DNA of 64,000 nt, taken from contig CAYJPA010000002.1 of the NCBI GenBank assembly GCA_964371945.1, positions 1 to 64,000 on the forward strand, read 5' to 3'. Each line of letters opens with the position of its first letter. Within the stretch, counting starts at the first letter, position 1. This DNA is from CAYJPA01 sp964371945 (GTDB lineage Bacteria > Chloroflexota > Chloroflexia > Thermomicrobiales > UBA6265). Positions 17,453 to 25,817 of this stretch are shown one piece after another. The notes below the pieces were generated by a model. That model was not told the origin of the DNA and searched no databases. It saw only the letters and a program-made list of their open reading frames with translations. Position numbers and translations under genes: made by a program.

Positions 17453-17800
17453 AGTGGTAACCCTCCGGCTCCCGTCATCGACGAGACGCAGCACGCCGGC
17501 GGCGAGCCACCAGCTGAAGGGGCGAGCAGCGTCGGCGCTCGCGGTACCACCCTCCTTGCACGAGCCTGTCGCCACGAGGACGGCGACCCGATCACGCGCA
17601 TCTCTCGGCTGTTTCGTTTGTGGGAGCCACCCACCCGTGCCTACTTGATCGCCAGAACCGATCTGGTGCGATCTTTCTTCGGCTGGCCGCTCTGGGGCGC
17701 GTTCCGTGGTCTGCTGCGCATCTCGGGCTTCCACCATCCCCAAGTCGCTAAAGCGCGATCGCCGCGTACTGGTCCCCGTCTCCGCGGAGAATACGCCGGA
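17453..17800 (-). promoter_or_regulatory. T-box leader of argF (candidate tRNA-Arg sensor, probably translational)
   Basis: The minus strand shows stem I with GACGGGGACCAGTA (AGTA motif, near 17765-17780) and TTAGCGACTTGGGGATGGTG. The specifier side is GGAACGCGCCCC, placing CGC (Arg) at 17701-17699. The T-box core is GGAGGGTGGTACCGCGAGCG (17536-17555). No U-tract terminator follows before the ATG. Instead the Shine-Dalgarno GGAGGG (17461-17466) repeats the T-box GGAGGG, and CCCCTTC (17515-17521) between them can pair with either. This suggests control of ribosome access rather than of termination, which is inference from the sequence layout. Confidence 0.82.
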
Positions 17801-18050
17801 AATCCATGAGATCTTCCGGCATTCAGAATCGACAACTGAATTCGAGATTACTCTCCGGCGACCGCTAACGCACCCCGTGCGACGGCCGCCGGATTGGAGA
17901 GCGGGAGAGCCCCGCCATTCCAGTCGGTGCGCTCATCGGTCTGCCTCCACCGTCGTATTGTCTATCGATACGAATTGCGTGGAGACGCTCAATTCAGCCG
18001 AGAACGCTGAATCGAACTTCCCAAAATCGCCGTTGTAATCAAAGGATTGT

Positions 18051-18200
18051 GATGTTCCCATGTCGTTGGGTCTCCCGATGTGAACAGCCGACCGAAATCC
18101 TGCACGCCCGGTGATCCGGGGTGAAACCGCTTATGCCGAACGGAGAAAGCCCGTTCGGCGGGTACGTGTAGGGACTGGCCGGCTCGGGAGTAGGAACATC
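18051..18200 (+). ncRNA. Unassigned structured RNA candidate
   Basis: Nested complementary blocks fold the stretch. GATGTTCC (18051-18058) pairs with GGAACATC (18193-18200), CTCCCGA (18072-18078) with TCGGGAG (18184-18190), AGCC (18086-18089) with GGCT (18181-18184), and CCTGCAC (18099-18105) with GTGTAGG (18166-18172) using one G-U. Inside are two hairpins, CCCGG/CCGGG (18107-18120) and CCGAACG/CGTTCGG (18136-18158). The G-U pair favours the plus strand. It lies between the 3' end of the CorC gene and the argF leader. I cannot match it to a known class. A group II intron fragment or an orphan small RNA are both possible. Confidence 0.5.
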
Positions 18201-18370
18201 GGTTAAGGACCTTAGTCTGAAAGAGTCGAATCCAAAACGATTGTGACACTCGTAACAGACTATGACCTTACCTGTTGATTCGCGGTTCTGTCAAGTCATC
18301 ATCTCATTAAATTCATGACCCGTGCGTCAAGAACACGGGTTGGGACTGGCACGAATCCTTCGAATCGAGC

Positions 18371-19723
18371 TTATGCTCCGGTGCTGTCGTCCCCGATCGA
18401 CGACGCCGGCACAAGTCGCACCCATGCCACCCGCATCCCGTCGATCTCTTCGACCCTGAGCAGGCCGGCGTTCGTCGCCACCTCATCTTGCAGTTCAGCC
18501 AGACGACCCAGGTGAGCAAATACGTAACCACCGAGTGTTTCGACATCGAGCCCGTCTTGGGTGAGATCGATTACGCTGCGTTCGCGCAGCTCAACGAGCG
18601 GCGTCAGACCATCCAGCATCAAACTGCCGTCCGGACCCGGATTCTCGTTTTGCTCAGGTTCTCGCTCGTCTCGAATATCTCCCACCAACGCCTCGACAAG
18701 GTCCTCCAAACTGACAACTCCAGCCGTTCCGCCGTATTCGTCACCGACGATCGCCAGCTGAACGCGTTCGCTTCGCATGCTCTGCAGAACGCTGGCTGCG
18801 TGCGCCGATTCCGGCACCAGGAACGGAGGGCGCAAGTAATCGGTGATCTCGAACGCCGGCGGTTCAATCGTATCCATTTGCTCCGCGAGCAACGGCAGCA
18901 CGCTCTTCACGTTGAGGATTCCGACAAGGTGATCGGTGTTCCCCTCGTAAACAGGGAGGCGCGTGTATCCGCTCGCGGATGCAGCTCGAAGGATCTCTGA
19001 GAGTGACGCTTCGACAGGAACGGCGACCATTTCAGTCCGCGGCGCCATCACGTGACGAATGTCGAGATCCGCAAAGATGAAGGCTCGTCCAACGATGTCG
19101 TGCGAAGACTGATCGACCAGCCCGGCTTCGCGGCTGGCGTTGATCGAAAGCATCAGCTCTTGGGCCGACTGCACTCGTTCATGACCTTCGGCCGGTTCGA
19201 TTCCCAACATGCGAACGATTGCGTTGCCGACGTTGTTGAGCACCCCGATAACGGGTCGAAAGGCGATGTAGAAAATGTGGATCGGTCCGGCGGCCACGAG
19301 GGACGTAGCCTCGGGCCGCTGCAGAGCCATGCTCTTAGGCGCGAGCTCACCCAGGACAATGTGCAGGGCAGTGATGATCGAAAAGGCGAGTGCGAAACCG
19401 GCAGTGTGGCCAATTTTGTCCCGTGTATCTTCCGAGAGTCCAGGAAGTCGTTCGATCAACGGCTCGATCAGGTGAGCGAGGGCCGGCTCCCCGATCCAAC
19501 CGAGTGCAAGCGAGGAGATCGTGATGCCAAGCTGCGTTGCGGCGATGTATGAATCGAGGTGGTCGAGCCGGCTCAGCACGGATCGAGCGCGGCGATTCCC
19601 CTCGGAAGCGAGGTGTTGGATGCGAGTGCGACGTACTGCGACGAGAGAAAATTCGGTGGCGACGAAGAAGCCATTTGCGAGAACGAGGAGGACGACAGCG
19701 GCTAGCGCAAGCGCGGTACTAAT
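18371..19723 (-). CDS. CNNM/CorC (HlyC-type) membrane protein, probable ATT start
   Basis: Read from 19723 this gives 450 residues. It has an N-terminal membrane domain (DUF21; ALALAAVVLLVLANGFF, then VATEFSLVAVRR and TQLGITISSLALGWIGEPA), two CBS domains (VMAPRTEMVAVPVEASLSEI; GTAGVVSLEDLVEALVGDI) and a CorC_HlyC C-terminal domain. The family is implicated in Mg/Co export. The frame has no ATG, GTG or TTG before the TAG at the 5' end except deep inside the membrane domain (GTG 19579). ATT at 19723-19721 lies 6 nt after AGGAG (19730-19734), so a rare ATT start is likely. Starting at 19579 would remove the first membrane helix. The next upstream gene is divergent. Confidence 0.8.
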   Translation of the reverse strand: MSTALALAAVVLLVLANGFFVATEFSLVAVRRTRIQHLASEGNRRARSVLSRLDHLDSYIAATQLGITISSLALGWIGEPALAHLIEPLIERLPGLSEDTRDKIGHTAGFALAFSIITALHIVLGELAPKSMALQRPEATSLVAAGPIHIFYIAFRPVIGVLNNVGNAIVRMLGIEPAEGHERVQSAQELMLSINASREAGLVDQSSHDIVGRAFIFADLDIRHVMAPRTEMVAVPVEASLSEILRAASASGYTRLPVYEGNTDHLVGILNVKSVLPLLAEQMDTIEPPAFEITDYLRPPFLVPESAHAASVLQSMRSERVQLAIVGDEYGGTAGVVSLEDLVEALVGDIRDEREPEQNENPGPDGSLMLDGLTPLVELRERSVIDLTQDGLDVETLGGYVFAHLGRLAELQDEVATNAGLLRVEEIDGMRVAWVRLVPASSIGDDSTGA

Positions 19724-19942
19724 TGGTGACTCCTAACCGAATCCGGCGCGACGGCGTCGATAATCGACGGTCGCAGGTGCATTCTATCGTGCAAATGCCG
19801 TCCCGTAACTGGAGGATGATCAGGCGATTTCTTTCGAGCGGAACAGTGTCATGGGACGACCGGGTCGCGGCCGCAAAAGACGCACGTACAGTAGCTGGGC
19901 GCCGGTGATTCGGCATCGCTCAAGCCGGAGGTAACGTCGAGC

Positions 19943-21460
19943 ATGGCAAACAAATCGATCGTAACGACGCCTGTCCGTTGGTGCTCGACGCTTGTCCTGA
20001 TCTTGGTCGCTCTGGCGATGCCGATTGCCGGAACTCACGCGCAAGAGGCATCATCAGATACCGATCGAGGTCGCCTGCACGAATGCGGCGACGAACCAAC
20101 GGGTCGGATCTTGTTCGTCCCGGTCGACGACACGGGCCAGTCGTCAGCGGGCCTCTCCGTTGCCAACCCGGCGACCGGCGAAACGGTTGCGACGATCGAC
20201 CTTCCGATTGTTGAGAGGCTCAATCCCCTCCGATCCACCGGTAAGGCGATTGCATCAGCCGAAGACGGCGCTTATTACTTGGTCGACGGATTCAAAGCAA
20301 TTGCGACCAGACTCGACATATCTGTCGAGTCTGGAGTGCTTTTCGAATGGTGGCTTGGGGTGCCGCTTGGCGTCGGCGAGCACAAAACAATCCTCACCGA
20401 CGGCCGTGATGCGTTTCTGTTAGATCTCGATTCCGCGGTAACCACCGATCTCAGATCGCTCCTACCGGCCGGTTCTCCTGAGATTCCGCTGCAGCCGATC
20501 CTGTCGCCGGATGAACGGTTCGTTCTGCTGTGGGATGCCCTTCAGCTATGGCTTGTCCCGACCGACGACCCAGCGGCGGCTCGACCGCTCTCCGATGGAC
20601 GGTCACCGATTATCGGCACCTTCTCTTCCGATAGCACGCTGGTCATCTACAACCGGCGAATCGAGGGCGGTGATGGACGCGAGCTTGTGATCGAGCCGGT
20701 CGATGGCTTTTCGCCGCCCGAGGTCATTGCCGCCGGCAAGGTCGTGACCGGCGTCTTTCTCGGTGGCAATGACCTGATCGCCATCGAACGGGTGCCCCTC
20801 GATATCGATGAACCGGTAATGGAGCTGCTCACAATCAGCCGTGAAAGCGGCGACGAACGCGTCCTCCTTACGCACGACATTAATCCAGTTTCTCTCACGC
20901 CATCGCCGGATGGCGCTCGATTGCTTCTAAGAATTAGCCCATCCCTTGGCGGCTTCGAATACACCACGATCGAGCTCGAATCCGGCGAAGCAACCGGACT
21001 CCTGTTCCTGAACGGCTTGATCTCCTTCTCGTTCAGCGGAAGCACTGTCGGATTGGCGATGCCGCTCATCGGCGTTGGCGACGAACCAGCGGTGCCAGGG
21101 TTCTATGCGATTGATCTTGACACTGGAAGCTCCACGATCCTCGCCCCGATCGAATTGGATGACGTGATCGCGATCAGTCAGCCGCTCTTTAGCCGGGACG
21201 GCCTGGTAGCACTGAGCTCGATCACTTCCCAGGAGAGTCAATCGATCTGGCGCCTCGATCTCGCTGCCGGCAAGGGCACGATCGTTCACGAAGGTCCGGT
21301 CGCAGGCGCAAGCCTGTCGCCCGATGGATGTTGGGTTACCATCGGACAGGTGACAACGTCGGGTGACAAACGGATTCCGATGATCACCGTGCAACAACCC
21401 GGGGAAGAGCAGTCGCTGTCGATCGGGGCCGGTTGGCAACCAGTCTGGGTGGACGATTGA
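19943..21460 (+). CDS. Secreted PD40/WD40-like beta-propeller protein, copy 1
   Basis: A 505-residue protein with a signal peptide (hydrophobic STLVLILVALAMPIAGTHA, cleavage after HAQ) and a long beta-rich body with propeller-like strands (SPDERFVLLWDALQLWLV, SPDGARLLLRISPS, LSPDGCWVTIGQV). A nearly co-linear paralogue follows and overlaps (TGATG). Both share an N-terminal motif NPATGETVATIDLPIVE / DPATGEELARIDLPLID. No catalytic residues can be recognised, so it may bind a wall, substrate or partner. GGAGG lies about 11 nt before the ATG. It is divergent from the CorC gene. Confidence 0.7.
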   Translation: MANKSIVTTPVRWCSTLVLILVALAMPIAGTHAQEASSDTDRGRLHECGDEPTGRILFVPVDDTGQSSAGLSVANPATGETVATIDLPIVERLNPLRSTGKAIASAEDGAYYLVDGFKAIATRLDISVESGVLFEWWLGVPLGVGEHKTILTDGRDAFLLDLDSAVTTDLRSLLPAGSPEIPLQPILSPDERFVLLWDALQLWLVPTDDPAAARPLSDGRSPIIGTFSSDSTLVIYNRRIEGGDGRELVIEPVDGFSPPEVIAAGKVVTGVFLGGNDLIAIERVPLDIDEPVMELLTISRESGDERVLLTHDINPVSLTPSPDGARLLLRISPSLGGFEYTTIELESGEATGLLFLNGLISFSFSGSTVGLAMPLIGVGDEPAVPGFYAIDLDTGSSTILAPIELDDVIAISQPLFSRDGLVALSSITSQESQSIWRLDLAAGKGTIVHEGPVAGASLSPDGCWVTIGQVTTSGDKRIPMITVQQPGEEQSLSIGAGWQPVWVDD

Positions 21461-22953
21461 TGAACAAAATCTCCCGCTGGATCGCGATCCTTGGGCTCTG
21501 TCTTCTGGCGGCGATGCCGGGAGAACACGTCTCGGCCGCTCAAACGGCACAGCCGGCCGGCTGCGACGACGCACTGCCGGCCGGCGTCCTCTTGCTCCGG
21601 CCGGTTTCGCCAAACAGTTCTGCAATGCGTGATCTAATCGCCGCCGATCCCGCCACGGGCGAGGAGCTGGCCCGAATCGATCTACCGCTGATCGACATCG
21701 CTTTCCCTACCAAGGTTCCGGGTTTGGCACTCGCTGTCTCCGGCGCTGAGCTCTACCTGATCGACGTCGCAACCTTTTCGAGCTCGAAAATCTCACTTGG
21801 CGGCGACACCGCACAAGACCTGACCCCGAATCCGGCTCAGTTCCGCGGCACGAGCGGAACCCGCTTCATGTTGCTCGGCTCTCCCTCGTTCGACCGGGTC
21901 TTCATGATCGATCTGCTCCAGGGTGTTGCCGTGAACCTGACTGCCAGTGTGCCGCCCCCGGCGCCGGATGCCGCCGTTTTCCTGTCGTTTGCCGCGGTAA
22001 CGCCGGACGATCAGTACGTGGTGATGTGGGACGGCCGCCATATCTATGTCGTCGAAACCGCAAACCCAGAAACTGCCAGATTGGTGGAGGACGAAGGCTT
22101 CGCGTTCGCGCCCGATTTTTCTCCCGACGGAACCGAGCTGATCTACAGCCAATCCGCGGGACCTGGATCGGGATCGACGCTGATGATCGAGTCCACGGAT
22201 GGAACTGACCGGAGAGAGCTCCGCGCGAGCGATTTCGCGATGGTCACGCTCTGGGTGCCCAACAGTCGCACGATCTTCATCGACGAGCGAACCGAGGCGG
22301 GGGCCGCTGCCGGGGTTGCACTGCTGCTGGACATCGATTCGGGCGAAGAGACGGAATTGCTCTCCTACAGTGGATCGCTGACCTCGGTTCAATTGAGCCC
22401 CGACGGCACAGCGGCTTTGCTCGGCGTCGAACTAATGAGCGCAGGGGTCTGGCATCTCGCCGATCTTAAGGCCGGATCTGTCGAGGAGCTCTCTCAGGTT
22501 TCAAGCGGCCGTGCACTGCCCGGACTGTACGGCGACACGCGCTGGTCGCTGATCGTGCCGTTATCCGAAAGCACCGATCCGCTCTCCGGACCGGTCTATC
22601 GCGGCATCAATCTGCAAACCGGCGCCGTCAGCCGCCTGCTCGAACAAAGCCGCCGCACGACCTACGAACGATTGCCGCTCCTTTCGAGCGACAGCAGCCA
22701 TTCACTGGTCTTTGGCCAGACCGACACCTACCAGGAGCTCTGGTTGCTCGACGCGACAGCGCTCGAGGTCTGGAAGTTGGCCGAGGGCGTCAACGTCGAC
22801 GCCCAGTTCTCGCCAGACGACTGCTTTGTCGTGATCGGAATCACCGGCGAAGGCGAAAGCACGGTCATCGTCGAGCCTTCGACCACCGAACCGTCTGCAA
22901 CACCGGTCGCGCAAATCGACAACGTGCAATTTCTTGCCTGGGTTGCCTCGTAG
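21460..22953 (+). CDS. Secreted PD40/WD40-like beta-propeller protein, copy 2
   Basis: A 497-residue paralogue of the gene just before it. ATG 21460 shares its A with the TGA of copy 1, so translation is coupled. A longer frame start (21433) would be inside copy 1. A signal peptide (RWIAILGLCLLAAMPGEHVSA) is followed by a beta-rich body with repeats such as TPDDQYVVMWDGRHIYVV and LSPDGTAALLGVELM. The C-terminal SPDDCFVVIGITGEG matches SPDGCWVTIGQV of copy 1. Tandem duplication with strong divergence is seen directly; function is unknown. It is probably exported to the cell surface or medium. Confidence 0.7.
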   Translation: MNKISRWIAILGLCLLAAMPGEHVSAAQTAQPAGCDDALPAGVLLLRPVSPNSSAMRDLIAADPATGEELARIDLPLIDIAFPTKVPGLALAVSGAELYLIDVATFSSSKISLGGDTAQDLTPNPAQFRGTSGTRFMLLGSPSFDRVFMIDLLQGVAVNLTASVPPPAPDAAVFLSFAAVTPDDQYVVMWDGRHIYVVETANPETARLVEDEGFAFAPDFSPDGTELIYSQSAGPGSGSTLMIESTDGTDRRELRASDFAMVTLWVPNSRTIFIDERTEAGAAAGVALLLDIDSGEETELLSYSGSLTSVQLSPDGTAALLGVELMSAGVWHLADLKAGSVEELSQVSSGRALPGLYGDTRWSLIVPLSESTDPLSGPVYRGINLQTGAVSRLLEQSRRTTYERLPLLSSDSSHSLVFGQTDTYQELWLLDATALEVWKLAEGVNVDAQFSPDDCFVVIGITGEGESTVIVEPSTTEPSATPVAQIDNVQFLAWVAS

Positions 22954-23082
22954 CACGTTTTTCGGCGATATCGTTCGCGTTTCCCAAATTGCGAGATACT
23001 CGTAACCGGAATTTCGGATACCAACTTGGGCCGTGCGGTTACCCAACCGGCATTTGTGCAGAATCGAAAAAGGGGACAGACG

Positions 23083-24282
23083 GTGCGCATCACGCGAGCA
23101 ACAACCTACGTGGTCGGCAATCCCTGGAAGAACTGGCTGTTCGTGCGCCTGGACACCGATCAACCCGGTCTCTACGGCATCGGCGAGAGCACCCTCAACG
23201 GATTCGCTAAAACGGTTGAAGCCGCGATCCACGAGCTCGCCCCGCGCTATGAGGGCATGGACCCCTTCCAGGTTGAAACCATCTACCAGCGCATGACCCG
23301 CGATCTCTACTCCGAGGGCGGTCAGATCCAGATGAACGCGACCGCGGGCATCGAAATCGCCTGCTGGGACATCATCGGCAAGGCGACCGGACGCCCGATC
23401 TACGATCTCCTCGGCGGCCGCTATCATGAGCGACTGCCCGTCTATGCCAACGGCTGGTATCAGGGCGATCGCGTTCCCGAAATGTTCGCTGAGAAGGCGC
23501 TCGAAGTCGTGGCGATGGGCTACCGCGCGATGAAACTCGACCCCTTCGGCGCCGCCTGGCGGACAATGGACCCGGACGACTTCAAGCTCTCGATCGACAT
23601 CGTCGAAGCGGTCCGCGATGCCGTCGGTCCGCAGGTCCAACTCATGATCGAGGGACATCGCCGCTTCAGCGTCGCCGAAGCGATCAAGGTCGGCATGGCG
23701 CTGGTCGATTACGACCCAACCTGGTTCGAAGAACCAACCGACCACATGAAGATCGATGCTACCGCGATGGTCGCAAAGCAGCTCCCGATCCCGGTTTCGA
23801 CCGGCGAGAGCTTCACCACGACCCACCAATTCGCCGAGCTTCTCGCGCACAATGCGGTCCACATCCTGCAGCCCGACCCGTCGAACCTCGGCGGCATTCT
23901 TCGGACCCGCATGGTCTGCGGAATGGTCGATGCGCACTACGGGGTCGTCGCGCCACACCAGGCACAAGGGCCGATTTCGACCGCGACCTGCGTCCAAATC
24001 GACGCCTGCACCCCGAACCTCCTGATCCAGGAGCTCTTCGATGAGTTCAATGTCGATTGGCAGCGGGAGATCGTGACCTGGTCGCCGCGGGTCGCGCCGG
24101 ACGGGAAGATCGAGATCCCAAGTGGCCCCGGCCTCGGCTGCGATCTCGTCTGGAGTGAGATCGAAAAGCACCCCTACCAGGTCACGAACTTCTTGCCGCT
24201 CTTCGCCCAAGGCTGGGAACGCCGCGAGGGCGCGCTCGACGCATCGATGGCGTCCAGCGATCAAGCAGCAAAACCGGCGTAG
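23083..24282 (+). CDS. Mandelate-racemase/muconate-lactonizing enolase-superfamily dehydratase
   Basis: A 399-residue enzyme with the enolase-superfamily fold: capping domain up to about 120, then a barrel. Visible active-site residues are K151 (YRAMKLDPFG), E190 with H192 (MIEGHRRF), E216 in WFEEPT, E242 in STGESF and H292 in APHQAQGP. E190 and H192 replace the usual Asp-x-His or Asp-x-Asn pair. Such enzymes abstract a proton alpha to a carboxylate and are mostly sugar-acid dehydratases. GTG 23083 has GGGGA about 6 nt upstream. It is close to a DapA-family aldolase (24753), and a KDG-type kinase (31931) lies a few kb away, consistent with hexonate degradation. The exact substrate is not predictable. 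Confidence 0.8.
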   Translation: MRITRATTYVVGNPWKNWLFVRLDTDQPGLYGIGESTLNGFAKTVEAAIHELAPRYEGMDPFQVETIYQRMTRDLYSEGGQIQMNATAGIEIACWDIIGKATGRPIYDLLGGRYHERLPVYANGWYQGDRVPEMFAEKALEVVAMGYRAMKLDPFGAAWRTMDPDDFKLSIDIVEAVRDAVGPQVQLMIEGHRRFSVAEAIKVGMALVDYDPTWFEEPTDHMKIDATAMVAKQLPIPVSTGESFTTTHQFAELLAHNAVHILQPDPSNLGGILRTRMVCGMVDAHYGVVAPHQAQGPISTATCVQIDACTPNLLIQELFDEFNVDWQREIVTWSPRVAPDGKIEIPSGPGLGCDLVWSEIEKHPYQVTNFLPLFAQGWERREGALDASMASSDQAAKPA

Positions 24283-24295
24283 AGCAGGAATGACC

Positions 24296-24520
24296 TCAGC
24301 GCCGTTCCGGACCTTTGGATTCACCGGGAAAAGCGGGTCTCGACTTGCGGGCGATCTGCTTCGCGAAAACCGAGGGCGGCAGCGCGTCCTCGGCATCATT
24401 CGAAGGCACACCTGGGTACTGGCGGATAACGCCGTTCTTGTACTCGACTTCCAGTAGCCGAAGCTCGGGGTCATAACCGACAGATGCGATGCTGATCGAT
24501 ACGACAGGATCACGGTGCAT
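24296..24520 (-). CDS. KTSC-domain small protein
   Basis: A 74-residue protein whose core, VSISIASVGYDPELRLLEVE, then YKNGVIRQYPGVP, matches the KTSC domain, a short domain of unknown function found alone or fused to nucleases and ribosomal protein-like domains. The C-terminal end is Lys/Arg/Pro rich (IARKSRPAFPGESKGPERR), likely nucleic-acid binding by inference. ATG 24520 has GAGGAG about 10 nt upstream. It is convergent with the dehydratase gene, 14 nt away. Confidence 0.75.
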   Translation of the reverse strand: MHRDPVVSISIASVGYDPELRLLEVEYKNGVIRQYPGVPSNDAEDALPPSVFAKQIARKSRPAFPGESKGPERR

Positions 24521-24752
24521 GTGCTAATTGCTCCTCAGTGCCGGTCGATCATCGACGGTGGTCTCGAGGTGGACTTCGACCCAAAGCCAAAACCATGACA
24601 GTCTTACAATAACCCATCAACGAGCAGGTCGCCTCAAACAGAGTTCCTTGACTAATCAGCCTGACGATACCCAGAGCGCTCGTTTGAGCTAAATTGTGCG
24701 CGTTCGTTGATCACGACTTGACCGCAAGCGCTCGCACCGCCTGAGGATGAAA

Positions 24753-25643
24753 ATGAAACTTCGGGGTTGTATTCCGATTCTCTGCACACCGTTTCATGAC
24801 GACGGATCACTCGATCTCGAGAGTCTCGAGCGCGAGATCGAGTGGGTCATCGCCGAAGGAGCGAACGGGGTCGCCTCGCTCGCGATCGCGAGCGAGGGCT
24901 ACAAGTTGACCGATTCGGAACGCGACGTGGTCACTCGAGCGACCATCGAAACCGTCAATCACCGTGTTCCCGTCGTGATCTCGGCCGATGGCGCCGGCAC
25001 GGAGGTCGCCATCGATCGCGCGAAGCGAGCCGCCTCGGCCGGGGCTGATGCGGTCATGGTACTCCCTCCCTACTTCGTGAAACCGGACCAAACCAGTCTC
25101 TTTGACTACTATCAGCGAGTCGGCGGGGCGGTCAGGATTCCGGTGATCGTGCAGGATGCGCCGCAACTGACCGGCGTCTCGATGGGTCCTGCCATGTGGG
25201 CGCGGCTGGCGGAAACGACGCCCACGATCCAGTACGTCAAGGCGGAGGGCACACCGCAGGGCACGACTCTGTCGGAAACAATTCGCCAAAGCGATGGCCG
25301 TCTGGCCGTCTTCTGCGGGTGGGGCGGACTGGGACTCCTCGATGCGTTGGAACGTGGCGCCGCGGGCAGCATGCCCGCGATGAACTTCACCCGCCTCTTC
25401 GCCGAGGTGCAACGGCTGTACGACGCGGGCTCGATCGACGCCGCGGGCAATCTGTTTCATGCGGAGTTGCCGTATATCTTGTGGACGATGCAGTCGGTCG
25501 ATTTCTCGGTGAAGTCGGCGAAGGATGAGCTACGTCGACGTGGAGTCATCAAATCCGCGTATCAGCGCCAGCCGGCGGCGACACTCGATGAAGTCTCTTT
25601 ACGGCAGCTTGATCGTTGGATCGAGGCTCGATTGGCGATGTAG
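24753..25643 (+). CDS. DapA/N-acetylneuraminate-lyase-superfamily aldolase
   Basis: A 296-residue class I aldolase-fold protein. It has the N-terminal GCIPILCTPFHDDGSLD, the GxxG-type EGANGVASLAIASEG and the Schiff-base lysine in IQYVKAEGTPQG (about residue 163). The usual YNxP tyrosine of DapA is absent: IVQDAPQLTG replaces it, so it is not a normal dihydrodipicolinate synthase. A keto-acid aldolase or dehydratase role is likely. ATG 24753 is preferred because GAGG (24743-24746) sits 6 nt before it; the ATG at 24747 touches that site. It follows a dehydratase of the enolase superfamily, suggesting dehydration then cleavage of a sugar acid. Confidence 0.78.
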   Translation: MKLRGCIPILCTPFHDDGSLDLESLEREIEWVIAEGANGVASLAIASEGYKLTDSERDVVTRATIETVNHRVPVVISADGAGTEVAIDRAKRAASAGADAVMVLPPYFVKPDQTSLFDYYQRVGGAVRIPVIVQDAPQLTGVSMGPAMWARLAETTPTIQYVKAEGTPQGTTLSETIRQSDGRLAVFCGWGGLGLLDALERGAAGSMPAMNFTRLFAEVQRLYDAGSIDAAGNLFHAELPYILWTMQSVDFSVKSAKDELRRRGVIKSAYQRQPAATLDEVSLRQLDRWIEARLAM

Positions 25644-25817
25644 GGTGAGAATAGGTACCCTCCCAGACGGCTTTTCAGGCGTCATTTATAGGAATCTCTC
25701 GTAGACTGGCGCGCTCAGTGATACGATTTGATTGTCCCGCGCGTTGAAGAATTGCGAGACAGGATCGCATGGGGCCCCAGGGTATGAGAATGAGCTCGGG
25801 GAGACATGGAGGATAGT

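Noticed and set aside
17453..17743. A long N-terminal extension of ArgF
   Set aside because: This part is the T-box leader; the conserved GGTGGTACC core and stem I lie within it, and ATG 17452 has a good ribosome site.
22702..24513. A 603-codon minus-strand open frame
   Set aside because: It is antisense to the dehydratase and the end of propeller copy 2, whose plus-strand families are clear; such frames arise from codon bias at high GC.
24753..25643. Authentic dihydrodipicolinate synthase DapA
   Set aside because: The YNxP tyrosine region is replaced by QDAP, and lysine is likely made through LysW here.
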